A stretch of DNA of 64,000 nt, taken from the NCBI GenBank assembly GCA_037833965.1, contig AP031354.1, forward strand, positions 2,582,001 to 2,646,000, given 5' to 3'. Positions within the stretch are counted from its first letter, which is position 1. Each line of letters opens with the position of its first letter. Made by a program: the position numbers and the translations under genes. Positions 1-11,900 of this stretch are shown here, piece by piece. The notes beneath the pieces are model-generated. The model was not told the origin of the DNA, did not search any database, and was given only the letters and a program-made list of their open reading frames with translations. Origin of the DNA: Marchantia polymorpha subsp. ruderalis (taxonomy: Eukaryota > Streptophyta > Marchantiopsida > Marchantiales > Marchantiaceae).

Positions 1-583
1 TATCATTCCACATATATACTTTTCTCAACTTTGGGACACTCGATTGTTCTCATCGGGTCTTGAAGCATGATCTTCTTTTATCATTCCACAGGTTTGCTTT
101 GGAATATCACTGCAATTTACATGAAGAAGTCATGTCTTCCTCATCCACGGGACATAATTATTGAATTGAAAATACTAATAGAGAAGGCCTTGGTCTCTGA
201 AACCAACCAGATTTGCTTCGCTTATATGCCAGATGATAATCCTCAAGAAGCATATCAACCAGTCACTCCATTTTCCTTGGATGCAGTCTTTTTCTAGCTT
301 GAAGCTCAGAGGACCACGGATGAGTTATCAAATAATCAGTATCAGCGGATTCTTGTTCGTTCCTGAATGCAAAACTATGAAGGTTTAAAAGGCCAAAAAA
401 AACTTTGTGATGTAGGAATGCATGATAGTTCATTGATTAACATCATCAACTATCTGAGTGTGACAACAAACGCCATTGGTATAATAAGTTTAAATATTCT
501 TTGGATGTCGATGGAGTCTTAAATTCATCGTACATGGAAAGTTTTGAATCATGTAAACTAAACTGGATTTTGCAGATCATGAC
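1..583. other. Unassigned flanking DNA
   Basis: AT-rich sequence with a short open frame at 67-297 (76 codons) that I do not recognise. A pyrimidine-rich stretch ending in TTTTGCAG near 575 looks like a plant 3' splice site just before the ABC1-like kinase relic, so this could be old intron or upstream exon material of that gene. Nothing else here can be supported. Confidence 0.3.
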
Positions 584-1451
584 TTGATTCATTTATCTAA
601 TACAATTGATATGCTTCTTGAGGAGGATTACCTGGCATATAAGAGAAGCGAATCTGGTTGGTATCAGAAACAATGGACTTCTCTACACACACATAAGTTG
701 AGCACTCTTGGCCCGACTTTAATCAAAGGGGCCCAGTCTCTGTCGTCTCGACCTGACTTGATGGGCACGGATACCGCGAAGGTTCTATCAGAGCTGCAGG
801 ATCGTTCGGCTCCTTTTCCAGACGGAGAGGCTATGGCTGTCATAGAGCAAGAATTAGGGGTACCTCTTGGTCAAGTTTTCTCCCGCATTTCAGTAGATCC
901 CATGGCTGCTGCGCCATTTGGCCACAGGCCAGACAGCTGAAGGACAGGAAGTGGCTGTGAAAGTCCAGCGTCCAAACCTGTTACTTACTGTAGCGCGAGA
1001 TATCTACATCCTCCGACTCGGGCTGGGACTCGTAAGTAAGATGGCTGGGATGAGTTCGGACATATCTATTCGGGCAGACGAGCTTGGGCGGGGTCTTTTT
1101 GGTGAACTCGACTACACATTGGGAGCAGCCAATGCCATAACGTTCGAAACAGCGCATGCCAAACTGTATTACGTTCAAGTACCAAAAACTCTTCCCCACC
1201 TGACGAGTAATCGAGTTCTGACCATGTAGTGGATAGATGCATTCCGCCCTTCCGACTTGCATCAGATAGCTAAAGGAGCAACTCTCAATGGCGAACTTAT
1301 GACAGTCAGGCAACAGCGCAAAGCGAAGGTTGCGCTTGATAATCGGGTGAAAAAGGAAGTGGAGTCTTCCCTCTTTCAGCTGTTGGAGACGCACGTAACG
1401 CATGCAGCCCACATCCTGGGAATCTATTATTCAAGAGAGATGACAACTTGA
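584..1451 (+). pseudogene. ABC1-like (ADCK/UbiB) atypical kinase relic
   Basis: Pieces in two frames read as the core of a plant ABC1K protein, a family of atypical kinases mostly in plastids and mitochondria that act in prenylquinone metabolism. Visible landmarks are LGPTLIKGAQ followed by SSRPDL (the KxGQ region, here scrambled to KGAQ), VAVKVQRP (the ATP-binding lysine strand), RDIYILRLGLGL, and GELDYTLGAAN. The copy is dead. A frameshift near 920-930 moves the frame by one base, an in-frame TAG at 1227-1229 falls where family members have a glutamate in a TMEW motif, and a one-base loss near 1405 breaks the DPHPGN-like metal-binding motif. Introns are not evident inside the similarity, so a retrocopy is possible. 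Family assignment is firm; the subfamily (ABC1K3-like is my guess) is not. Confidence 0.75.
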
Positions 1452-2527
1452 CCTACTTGTGGGAAACTAAGATTGCTCCCCATGCAAAATTAACTAGATT
1501 TTTCCATTCTAATTAGTTAACACTGCTCTTTGCCAAGAAAGATGATATAAATAGTAAACTGTAAATAAATTAGAAAATTATATCAGAGTAGGTGTGAGAA
1601 AATCTTAATAACTCTAATTGAAAAGTTAGCTGGACATGCAACCAGTATTTGGTTTATCTGAATTAATTCCAGACTAGAAGAGTGTGTCAGATAGATTGGA
1701 TTTGAATCTTTTAAGTACATATCTAGGGCTTCTATAATACTTGGAGAGGTTCTGTAAGGCTAAGTAAGGTACGACAGGCGACTGGCGGCGGAAAACAGTG
1801 ACCAAGTGATTGTCAGATACGGAATTCTCGGCAAGTGAAACCTCAGGATTTTTTATGGCGGCTAGGATTTTGAAGACAGTCATAGCCGCCGCAGTTAGAT
1901 ATAGAGTTCTTAATATTTAAATCCTCTTAAGAATTTTGTTTGGTTTCTTTTTTTGCTTGTTTATGCGACTTGGTTCTATTTTGTAGCTTTTGCGTTTTCT
2001 ATGTGTAACGTCAAGCCGGGGTTCTTGCTGGTTCTGTGAGTGCTGCAGGGCCGGATTCGTAAGTTTGTGAAAGGAAGTCCCCGATCCTTTTTCAGCGGAA
2101 GGTTGGTGATGAATGTGTTCTAGTGTGTAGTGGGGGATCTCCTCATTGTTGTGTTTACCTATATAACGTTTGTGTGGAATAACCTCTGCTAGGACTGGCT
2201 AGTATGCGGTGGGGTGCTCCGGGTAAGGGAACTCCAGATATACGCCAGTCCGACCTTCTCATGTGGTTCCACAGTACCTGTACGGGGTAGTTCAGGAGAT
2301 GGCACGGGGCCACCACTTAACCTATACTGTTCAACCTCCATTCTAAGTCTAGATCCGGAGGTCGTTGTAGTCCTTGTGTGAGTTCAATTATGAGCTCAAT
2401 TAAATAATTAGCATTAGTTAGTATGATATATTAGGGACTTCAGACAAAGAAAAGAAAAGAAAAATTATTTAATAGAGTAGTAGTAGGTTAGTAGTAGTTA
2501 GTAACGTAAGTAGACGTAGATTATTTA
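1452..2527. other. Intergenic, nothing recognised
   Basis: AT-rich to mixed sequence with no supported ORF, RNA gene or repeat. Short A/T runs and a GTAGTAG-rich stretch near 2475-2510 are the only visible patterns. Confidence 0.5.
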
Positions 2528-3480
2528 TTGAATGTATCTGTTAAGTATCAAGAACGGGCCTGGCAAGGGTGGCGTGCAGTGAAGCGGGAATTGACGAGCC
2601 TTGGGCCCTGGTTGGCTAGCTGGGTTCGTGGATTGATGAAGGAAGACTCTAATTACTTTTTCTTCGAGAGAGGGGAAAAAAATTGGAGTGCTAGACGAAT
2701 GGAGAGCATAGTGCTGCAGAGAATAATATGACTCGCTTGGTAGTGAGAAGGGAGGCGAAAACGTGAGAGAGCGAGCCCCGTAAAAAACACGACAAACACA
2801 TGACAGACGGTAAGACCGACCTTGGATGTCTCTCGAGTGAATGTTCGTGGGATAACTATGTTGATTCACGGCAAAGGTGGTGCCGGTGTGTTGGTGGTGT
2901 ATCGCGAGGGAGATAGAGTAGTGGCAGTGGTATTAGGACAAGGGACGGAGAGCATCGACAGCAGGCCGAAGAAGAGAGAGAGGACGGAAACTCGAGGAGG
3001 GGACGGGAGAAGAGCAGAGAGGACAAGAGAAGAGAAGAGGAGTGGAGAGGCTGGCTGGAAATTTGTTTAAGCGTGCAGATCTCGAGGTGTATTTTGTGCA
3101 GTTCTGTCAGCATTTTGATTGCGGTTGAGTGGGTGAGTTGCTGCTGGCCTGGAGGAGGACTAGAGAGCGGGGAGAGAAGGCGGATTGCGGGCCCGATTTG
3201 TGCGGAGACTGCGCCAGTGCATCGAGGGCGGCAGCAGCAGCAGGCATGGGTCGGGAACCGGGGGCGAGGTTTGTGCTTGTGAATTTCGCCCAAGACTCTG
3301 TGCTTCTGATTTCGGGCTCACGGCGAGGCGAGCAAGAATGCATCGTTGCCTTTCTGAAGATGGTGTGAACTAAGTATCAGGTCCATCATCAACTTTGGCA
3401 ATGTAGGCAGTGAACTAGTGGTGCAGAGAAGAACATCTTGACCGGAATTTATGAGTTAGCTATTTCTATCGTCTGTAAGA
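2528..3480. other. Purine-rich low-complexity DNA
   Basis: From about 2,930 the + strand is GA-rich, which creates open frames on both strands (82 codons from 2822, 145 codons on the minus strand from 3293). The translations are compositionally biased and carry no recognisable domain. I treat them as chance frames. Confidence 0.4.
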
Positions 3481-4190
3481 ATGAGAGACTTCCGTGGAGA
3501 TGGGAGGGAGGCGAAGGCGGGGGACTCTAACTATCGGGTCGACTGGAAAGGAGAAAGAGACATGAGGACGGAAAGGAAAGAGAGCAGAGACCATCAAGGA
3601 GGAGAGTCTCGGGGAGAAGGCCGAGAAGGAAGGCGAGGAGGTGAAGGCAGGGAGTCTAGCAGAGGTGCTGGTCTTAGTGAATCACGAGGACTCAATTCTG
3701 ACGACATCCGCATGAGCATGCAAGAAGCAGGAGAGGTGAGAGAAAGTTGGGGAAGTCGAAGTTTTTTAAAAACATCACGTTGAAGAGGAAGGGGAGATTG
3801 GAGAGTTCACAGATGATGCAGTCGCAGAGAGCACGAGAGTGGAGAGCCGGAAAAGAGGAGATACTCGAGATGAGAGAGACCGAGAGGAGCCTCGGTTTAT
3901 GTCGTCTCGAGATAAGATCGAGAGGAGGGGTTATTTGCAGGTGCATATATCCTTTCAGTCCTCCTCTGCTCAAAGAGAGAGCCTGCGAGAGGAGAAAGAG
4001 AAAGAAAGGGAGCGCTTTGAAAAGGAGAAAGAGAAGGAGAAGGAGAAAGATCGGATGAAGGACAAGGAGCGGCATTGGTGGAGAAAGCGCGTCGATACCT
4101 TTGGTAGCTTAGATAGCTACCACAGGCTTCATGGAAAGCGGACCAGAGTTCATGCATACAAAGCATCGCACCCCGGCTGGACGTGAAGTG
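3481..4190 (+). pseudogene. Arg/Glu-rich protein fragment (uncertain)
   Basis: The + strand reads as blocks rich in R, E, D, K and S: a 100-codon frame from 3481, then in another frame a stretch around 3,780-3,950 with an acidic EEEGEIGEF-like segment, then an EKEKEKEKDR tract near 4,010-4,060. This composition is typical of nuclear RNA-processing proteins with RE/RD domains, but no folded domain is visible and the frame changes between blocks. It could be a degraded exon cluster of such a gene or simply GA-rich DNA. No product name is justified. Confidence 0.25.
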
Positions 4191-4281
4191 GATCTGCGAA
4201 TGAGTGAACAGAAACTTGTGTAGGAAAGACTGTGCCGTGTCACCACCTCTCATCTCGAAAGTCAAATAATCAGTTGAAGCA

Positions 4282-4630
4282 ATGGAGTCGAAAATGGACC
4301 AGTACTAGATTATGGAACAGGTGGGGCGGGGCGCCTTTGGATCTGCAATACTTGTGAATCACAAGCTCGAAAAAAAAGAAGTATGTCCTCAAAAAGATCC
4401 GTCTCGCTCGTCAGACGGACCGATGTCGACGATCTGCCCATCAAGAGATGGCTCTTGTCTCCAGGGTTCAGCAACCGTTTATCGTGGACTACAAGGAAGC
4501 CTGGGTAGAGAAGGGTTGCTACGTTTGCATCGTGACCGGCTACTGTGAAGGTGGTGACATGGCCGAAGTTGTTAGGGAAACCAATGGCCAAAACTTCTCA
4601 GAGGAGAGACTATGTCGATGGATCGAGTGA
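4282..4630 (+). pseudogene. NEK-type Ser/Thr kinase, N-lobe relic
   Basis: Translation from the ATG at 4282 gives a start typical of plant NIMA-related kinases: the glycine loop GRGAFGSA, then in the next frame [14 protein letters not shown] with the ATP-anchoring lysine, HQEM (helix C glutamate), and the hinge segment [14 protein letters not shown]. NEKs act in microtubule organisation and cell expansion in plants. The copy is broken twice: a TAG at 4306-4308 eight codons after the start, and one extra base in the A-run at about 4371-4377. Similarity stops at CRWIE, before the catalytic HRD and DFG motifs. Only the N-lobe is present, so this is a gene fragment rather than a decayed full gene. 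Confidence 0.8.
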
Positions 4631-4930
4631 CTGATACGGTTCGGAAGGAAGAGACGCAGCAGCTGGAGGCGTAGGGCGGTGAGGGGGAGATTACTCAATC
4701 ACAGCACATCGCCTCAGATAAAGTCGTCAGCTATACATCCGGCGAAGAGAGAAGAAGCTGGCCCCTCCGACCGATCTGATCTTTCGATTGATCGACTGAA
4801 GAAAGAGCTTCGCATCGCAGGAAGCAATTGCCTCTCGCATTGGACTCTTCTTTTGAGACATAGATAGTGGGTGGAAAAAGGGTAGCAGCAGTGAGTTTCA
4901 GCGCAGATAGACCTGGATTGACTGCTTTGG

Positions 4931-5006
4931 AGAAAGAGTGAGAGTGATTGAGCGAGTGTTTGTGTGTGTGTGTGAGCGAGAGAGAGTGAGACTTTGAGAG
5001 AGGAGA
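4931..5006 (+). repeat. GA/GT microsatellite tract
   Basis: Imperfect GAGA and GTGTGT runs (for example TTTGTGTGTGTGTGTGAGCG near 4960-4980). The reverse frame reads as SLSHTHT-type low complexity, which explains the long minus-strand frames in this area. Confidence 0.7.
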
Positions 5007-5184
5007 GTGAATGAGATCCATGATGAGAGATGAGGAGGACGGGATGTAAAGTTCGAGGTGATTCTTCTTCCATGGCCATGAGAGCCCAAGGAGGAAGGGC
5101 GACCAGGAGCAGCAGCAGCAGGAGAGGTCGGAGTTCCACCTGACAGCAGCCGCAGCCGAGTGGAAGGACGGTTGTCAAGCCAGC

Positions 5185-5217
5185 GTGGAGTGGAGTGGAG
5201 TGGAGTGGAGTGGAGTG
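5185..5217 (+). repeat. GTGGA pentanucleotide repeat
   Basis: About six and a half copies of GTGGA in tandem. It is a simple-sequence repeat between the NEK and armadillo relics. Confidence 0.9.
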
Positions 5218-5509
5218 AAGCGGACAGTGGCGGATCGAAGCCTGAGTAGTCGATTTCCAGCATCGACTGCTTCGAGAAGGCGTGAAATTGGAAAAGCTAG
5301 TGGAGGATAACAGTGACGCTGTGTCCAAATTGAAGACGAAAATTCTACTGGGCCGTTTTACAGATTTTGTGAAGGATCTCGATTCTTTGTTCCCAAGAGC
5401 TTTTAGGTCTGATACCCGAAGTTCAGTACGTGAAAATGGATGGAGCAGTTATCCTTCTGCTTGGAGGCAAGTATGGGCCGGGAGATAGGAGGATAGAAGC
5501 GGGGAAGTT

Positions 5510-6099
5510 ATGGAGTGGGTGGAATGGGTTCTTTCCCATGCTTTGCTCACAATTGCGGAAAGTAACGTACCTGGTTCAGATAATTTTTTGGTTGAAGCAA
5601 GGGACGGAAGTAATGCTCCGCCTCTTGAGAAGCAAACAAGAAGATGTTCAAGAAAAAGGTGCCACAGCATTAGCCCCTTCCGTTGTTATCGATGACGAGA
5701 ACGCGACAGTAGATAAAGCAAGGGCGAAAGCTGTAATGAAAGGAGGTGGCATCGCATCCTTGCTGGATTTGGCTAAGTCTTGCCGTGAAGGAGTACAGGC
5801 AGAAGCCGCAAAGGCCATCGCCAATCTTTCTATCATTACTGAAGTTGCAAAGACAGTAGCTACAGAGGGTGGGATCAGAATCTTGGCTGCCCTTGCAAAA
5901 TCTCCCAATCGCTAGGTCGCCGAGGGAGCCGCCGGAGGTATGTGGAACTTGTCTGTTGGTGAAGATCATAAGGGTGCCATAGCTGAGGCTGGGGCGATTG
6001 AGGCCTTGGTCGAACTAGCCTTCAAATGGCCCTCTGGTGGCGAAGGAGTCCTGGAGAGGGCAGCAGGTGCACTCCCAAACTTGGCAGCAGATGACAAGC
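5510..6099 (+). pseudogene. ARABIDILLO-like armadillo-repeat protein fragment
   Basis: The fragment begins with EWVEWVLSHALLTIAES, shifts frame in the T-run near 5583-5588, then continues through LLRSKQEDVQEKGATALA, GGGIASLLDLAKSCREG, AEAAKAIANLS, and WNLSVGEDHKGAIAEAGAIEALVELAF to LERAAGALPNLAADDK. These are consecutive ARM repeats with the spacing and wording I associate with ARABIDILLO/PHYSCODILLO proteins, beta-catenin-like F-box/ARM proteins that promote root or rhizoid branching and germination. An in-frame TAG at 5913-5915 interrupts one repeat. The F-box, LRR and C-terminal ARM repeats are missing. The frame at 5282-5488 just upstream is not recognised. Family assignment rests on memory of the repeat wording; ARM repeats themselves are certain. 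Confidence 0.75.
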
Positions 6100-6155
6100 A
6101 AAGGTTTGAGGGTCAGCGTGGTCACTTACCAAACTTCGAAGACTTGGATAGATAA

Positions 6156-6803
6156 TGTGGATAAGGTTGGATAGGATAGGGTGCTAGGTGTTACTTTGGT
6201 TGTAACTCCCTGGATTTCTGGGGTGCCTCGGAGGCGGCTCCGTGTTGCTTATAAGGTAGCTCCGTGTTGGTGTTTGGAGATTCGAATTCGAGAGATTAGG
6301 AACGGAGCTATAGCCTCAGTGTGGGTTGTTGTGGATTCATAGTGTAGGAACTGAGCGCGGCTCTCTACAGTTGGTTTTCTGATGGTTCTGGGATTCACGT
6401 ACTCTGGTTAGTTGGTGTGAGTGGAGGCAAAGTGTAGGAGAAGAGCTGCACCCTCACCAGTGAGTGTTGTGTGGATTCAGAAAAGAACTCTCAAAATTTA
6501 ATAGTGGTGCCTCATGGGGTTGGGTAAGAGAATGGAGAGTTGTGGTGGCTAAGGTAGCTATATGTGTAGGCTTGGATCCCCACCCGGACTACAACGCTAA
6601 GGATGGGAGATAAAAGCTCACACCTTGGATGAAGTTTGTGGGGATATTTTGCGTGATCTGTTGATTCGGATCCAACAGCCCTGAATAGTTGTGAGAAGGT
6701 AACTGCATCTCTCGTATTAGTTTTTTTTTGTTTTTATTTTCATAGTGCCTCTTCCGTCATTTTAATCGCATAAAGGTAGGAGCTATCCTTCCACAAGACA
6801 AAC
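6156..6803. other. Intergenic, nothing recognised
   Basis: GT-rich on the + strand with a T-run near 6,720-6,735. No ORF, RNA gene or transposon end is supported here. Confidence 0.5.
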
Positions 6804-6860
6804 GGCGCCCTCTAATATAGAGGGCGCCTAACCTCACTAATAGTTTCTATTAGTGAGGTT
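6804..6860. other. Two adjacent perfect hairpins, Helitron-3'-end-like
   Basis: Hairpin 1 pairs GGCGCCCTCT (6804-6813) with AGAGGGCGCC (6819-6828) around a 5-nt loop. Eight bases later comes CTAA followed by T (6837-6841), the arrangement of a Helitron 3' terminus (GC-rich hairpin, short spacer, CTRR, insertion before T). Hairpin 2 pairs 6830-6843 with 6847-6860 (14-bp arms, TTT loop) and ends in a T-run, overlapping the CTAA. No 5' Helitron end was identified, so this is suggestive only. Confidence 0.4.
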
Positions 6861-7000
6861 TTTGTCACAAAACTTGCTAATTGAATGTTTCGAACGATAT
6901 TGTGCTCCGACAGGACTCATCTGCCACATGGAGAAAAGTCATCAGGTAGCCATGCTTGCTGCTAACGCACATCTTGTGAATAGACAGTAGGGATACCTCT

Positions 7001-7179
7001 TGTAATAACCCACTAAAGGCTAAAACTGCAATATAGTGGTAGAAAGGTCGAACCCACAGGGACAGAGGAACACACAGGGTACAAAGTGTCACGTTTAATA
7101 GACTATTTAAGGCGACTGTCACTCCCAGAAATACTGCAAGTGTCCACTCGGAGCGCACTCAGAGGTCGCACAGTGCAGC

Positions 7180-7214
<35 letters not shown>

Positions 7215-7939
7215 GAAACTACAGAAACACAACCCAGAGATCTGTTAGGACCTCTACTCAAGATTTCAGGGGGGAAAAGTCTCTCGCGAGCACACTCAGC
7301 GAAGCTGCGGGCAGTGGCTTCCAACTCCGGCTTTTACAACACTTCCACTAGCTTGCTGCTAGTGTAGGAAACCCGGTTTGGACTGCCTACTTCGGATCGA
7401 AGTCACTCCTACGCGGTGAACAACACTCTCAACTCACAAAACGCGCAGAGAACACAGGTCCGCACTGAAGGACTCACTACGAAACATTCCAGTAACACAA
7501 CAACAGTCTATTGAAGAGTTTGAATTCTCAGGCACTTGTCATTCCCAGAAATACTACATGGGTTACCCTCAAGGCACCTGCTGCAGCGTAACCTGAATTT
7601 ACAACCAAGGCTTACACGAAGTAGCAAAACTTCACTTTGGCATTCAGGGGAAAAATCCCAAATGAGTACAATCAGGAACAGACACTCGAAGGTGTAGGGG
7701 CGAAACTATTCAAGTATCTAACTAGTCACTGGCTCTAAGCATCGGCAATCACCCGCAGGTGTAGATCCGAACTACTCAAGTCTCTAACCAATGTGCTAGC
7801 TCTGAACATTCGGCCGAAGGCTTTCAGCTACAAAATGCGGAACGCTAAGTTGTAACTCCTCATGCGTGGTGACAGAACTCAAGGACACAAACACGCAGAG
7901 GAAATGAATTCCTGATCTGCACTTCTGAGTTTGGGAAAG
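7001..7939 (-). repeat. Partial family-A LTR (R-U5 end), LTR0
   Basis: Begins with TGTAATAACCC, the reverse complement of the LTR 3' end, and matches the R-U5 part of the other LTRs, including a roughly 30-bp AC run at 7183-7212. It stops at GGGAAAG where the next LTR starts. The simplest reading is an older reverse LTR cut by insertion of element R at GAAAG (7935-7939), with the rest of it beyond the window. The left flank CCTCT (6996-7000) would be its target-site copy. A partial LTR duplication by recombination is the alternative. Confidence 0.75.
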
Positions 7940-8899
7940 TGTAATAACCCACTAAAGGCTAAAACTGCAATATAGTGGTAGAAAGGTCGAACCCACAGGG
8001 ACAGAGGAACACACAGGGTACAAAGTGTCACGTTTTAACAGACTATTGAGGAGTTTGAATTCTCAGGCGACTGTCACTCCCAGAAATACTGCAAGTGTCC
8101 ACTCGGAGCGCACTCGGAGGTCGCACAGTGCAGCGTAACACACACACACACACACCTGAAACTACAGAAACACAACCCAGAGATCCGTTAGGACCTCTAC
8201 TCAAGATTTCAGGGGGGAAGTCTCTCGCGAGCACACTCGGCAAAGCTGCGGGCAGTGACTTCCAACTCCGGCTTTTACAACACTTCCACTAGCTTGCTGC
8301 TAGTGTAGGAAACCCGGTTTGGACTGCCTACTTCGGATCGAAGTCACTCAGACGCGGTGAACAACACTATCAACTCACAAAACGCGCAGAGAACACAGGT
8401 CCGCACTGAAGGACTCACTGAGAAACATTCCAGTAACACAACAACAGTCTATTGAAGAGTTTGAATTCTCAGGCACTTGTCATTCCCAGAAATACTACAG
8501 GGGTTACCCTCAAGGCACCTGCTGCAGCGTAACCTGAATTTACAACCAAGGTTTACACGAAGTAGTAAAACTTCACTTTGGCATTCAGGGGAAAAATCCC
8601 AAGGAGTACAATCAGAAAGAAACACTCGAAGGTGTAGGGGCGAAACTGTTCAAGTATCTAACTAGTCACTGGCTCTAAGCATCGGCAGTCACCCGCAGGT
8701 GCAAATCCGAACTACTCAAGTCTCTAACCAATGTACTAGCTCTGAACATTCGGCCGAAGGCCTTCAGCTACAAAATGCGGAACGCTAAGTTGTAACTCCT
8801 CGTGCGTGGTGACAGAACTCAAGGACACAAACACGCAAAGGAAATGGGTTCCTGATCTGCACTTCTGATGGGAAAGAACCCCAGGCAAAACGCCTGGAA

Positions 8900-8909
8900 C
8901 TATTTTATA
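8900..8909 (-). promoter_or_regulatory. LTR TATA box
   Basis: TATAAAATAG on the minus strand, 37 bp after the stop codon of the LTR ORF. It is followed by the CCAGGC-GTTTT-GCCTGG hairpin seen in the other copies. It marks the U3/R boundary region. Confidence 0.75.
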
Positions 8910-8945
8910 CCTTCAAAGTCCTACCTAACACTACACTGCACTACG

Positions 8946-11900
8946 CTACACGCCTGCACGGAACCACGCTACACTACACTCCGCGGAACCTGTACTACGT
9001 CTCCTGCGCGGCCGACTGCCGCGCACTAACTCCCTACCCTGCCAATCTTCCGCTCGACTGCGCAGTCCCAAACGCTGCAACGCCGCGGTCACCTCCACTT
9101 CGAGGGCGGACATGGTATCCTGTGCCTTCGACAGAAAGGCATCGAGCTTCTTTGCTACCTTCCGCCGACTCCTACTGTCGCCTGACAATAACCCGGCTGC
9201 GCGCAATTCAAACTCACGCAGTGTGAGTTTCTCCTGCGCCTTCACTTCCCAGTGGGCGTAGCCCTTGAGACAGTGGGCGACACGCCTCACCGTCTCCACC
9301 TTCGTGCGATCCGCCTCCTTCCTGCGATCCTCTTCAATTATCACTAATTGCGATTCGGCTTCAGCACGTTGCGTTCTCAATTCGCCACACTCTGACTGTA
9401 ACCTGCGGATTAACTCTTCATCCGCCTGCCGTGCGAGCTGACATTGTTCCAACAACCGCGTCTGTCGCACGAGCTCCTCTGACAAAATCCGATTCTGGGC
9501 CTGCTCAGAAATGAGTGCTTCCTTGACCTTCACCTGCTCCTTGGTGAGCTCGTCCAGTTTCTCATTCTTCATCTTCTCGGAGTGCTTGTAGAATTTCTGA
9601 TTAAGCTTGTACTGACCCCACAAGCACGCATGCTTCTCCTTCAATTCCTTCAACTCCTGGTCCACTCTAGCTAATAGCTTGCTGGTGTGGACTTTAGTGC
9701 GAGTCCGCCTGCGCACTAACTCGATGTAAGATCCCGGCTGGAATGGGTCGGCGTATTTATCGACCTTGCGATCCAAGTACCGCAGCAACGGAATCACTTG
9801 CTCAGAGAGCGCCGCCGCCGGCGCTCCAACAATTTCCTCCTCCTCCTCCTCGGTGTCTTCTGCTCCTGACATTTCTTCCGTGGAGCCTCCGTCGTCATCA
9901 TCCGAGTGGAGAATTTCAGTCGCCATTGATTGCGTCGGCGACTGCCCCGAGTGGGGCTGCACGTCATCGACGTGTGCTGCCTGCGAAGGCACGGCTGCAG
10001 CCTCGCTGCTCGTCGCCAAAATGTCTAAGGCGGAAGGCGAATGTACCTGTGCGGCATCCCCGTCGCTCGCTTGTTGATTGTCTACCGCATCCTCTCTGCC
10101 GCCGTCGTCCGCCTCCGAAGGCGATCGAGCGGAGGGTGACTGCGCGGGGTTTGATTGCGCATCGCGCGTCGAGATTTCATCCCGCGGACAGTCACTCCGC
10201 TCCTCCGTCTGTTGCTGCTCCCTTGATCGGTCCGTGGGGGCTGTGCCCGGCCCGTGCGTAGGCGCATTTGCCGGCGCCTTGTCCGCCGCAGGCGTAGCGC
10301 CGCGGACATCTATCGCCGAAGGCGACATGGCCGGGGGCCGCACGCCCGATGTTCCTTGGCCTATAGGCCCTACCGCCGAAGGCGCATCTATCGGCGGACT
10401 TCCCGCCGATGGTGCGGCCTCCGCACGCTCTCTGCTCGTATCTCCTCGGCTCGAAGGCCCTGGCGCCGAAGGCGCAAATTGCGGCGCGTGGTGCGCCGGA
10501 GGGTCTGGCGCCGAGAGCCGGTGTCTCGTAGGCGGTTCTTCCGCCGGCTCCTTCCCCTTCCTACGTTGGAACGGGGGTGATTCTTGCCTGTGCACAGGCG
10601 GCACGTGTGGAGGCGTCCTGTGCACAGGCGACCTGTGCACAGGCGAGCGCCTGTGCACAGGCGGACTGCTTCTTCCCACACGTAAGCGTAGATCCACGTC
10701 CACTTGTGTTCGCCGGTCCGCGGAGGCTCGTCCGTCCGCGGAGGCTCGTCTGTGCGCAAACGGAACATCTCTCCGCATCGCACGTGGTAACTCCGGAGGC
10801 CCTTGGCCCGTAGGCGGCCTTTCTCCCGTCGAGGTTGCAGCGTGGCCCGTTGCTCCTGCGGTCGTCCGCGCTTCCTCCTGCCTCTCTGGCGACGCACTTC
10901 CTATCTCCGTCGCAATTGTCGCCGTGTCCGCACTGTCGGCTGGTAACACCAGTCTGCGTGCCTTCTGCTTCGGCCGGCTGTATGGCTCGCACAGCGGCCG
11001 CGGTCGAATGGGAGCAGAGGGTTCTTGATGCTGCTCCTCTTCAGACTCTTCCCTCCATCGCCGCTTCCGCGGCACTCGTGCTGCAGGAGTGTGTCTCCCT
11101 TCGTCCCTCCGTCTTGATGGGGTAGAAGTTGGTGACTCCTCTGCATCAGTGTCGACCTCGTTCTCCCGCACATACTTCCCGGGATGGTCGATGGACAATG
11201 GCGGAAAATGTTCAAGCTCCGCCGCTGTCAAACAATTCCGCTGTCGATAAAAATTGATGAGGAAAGGAGAAAGATGGTTTAGAGTTCCCCCCTTCTCCTC
11301 AAACGCGTGCTGTCGCATCACCCTGTGCAGGATGCTCGCCCAGTGAATTGGAGTTCCCTCGATGACGCACTCCACAAAAGAGACCTGCCACAATGTGATG
11401 TAGCAGGCGCGGTGCGGCTGCAGTAATTGCATCAGCGCCGCGGACAAAGTCCGGCGAAATCGATCCTTGTAATCACGGGTCCTGTACCCATTCTTGGTAG
11501 ACCTCCCGGTCTTGAACAGCTCCACAAATTGCGCCTCTTCTTGCTTGGTCACCTTGATGCTCTCACTGTCGAAAAGGAGATGCCCTGGCATGCCAGCACA
11601 TCTTCCCAACGCCTGCGCCCAATCTTGGACTGTCCACCGGTCAACATGCGGACGCAATCCGCGCGAGGGTGGTCCCTGTGGCTCTAGCCACTCGCGCACC
11701 ATATTCGCACAGATGTAATTCCATCCCCATAGCAAGAAATCGAGCTTTCTTGCTATTAAGCGCTCCTCAAAAGCGCGCAGCCCGTTCTGCGGTAGGCGAA
11801 GTGGCACCATCCGCAATCTGCTCGGTCTCGTCATTGCGTTCCTGGGGTTCGCTCGCCCGCTCATTCTACTTCCGCACCGCCCGGGTTTCTTTCTCTCTCG

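Noticed and set aside
4714-5328. 204-codon minus-strand frame over GA/GT repeats
   Set aside because: The product is simple-sequence Ser/Leu/His low complexity produced by microsatellites and the GTGGA repeat.
6830-6863. Bacterial-type intrinsic terminator (hairpin plus T-run)
   Set aside because: The surrounding DNA is plant nuclear DNA, so a rho-independent terminator has no role. It is better seen as an inverted repeat or transposon end.
10078-11028. Long antisense frames opposite the LTR ORF (291-320 codons, repeated in each copy)
   Set aside because: They cover only the low-complexity middle, where GC-rich palindromes remove stops on both strands. They have no homologue in family B and no domain.
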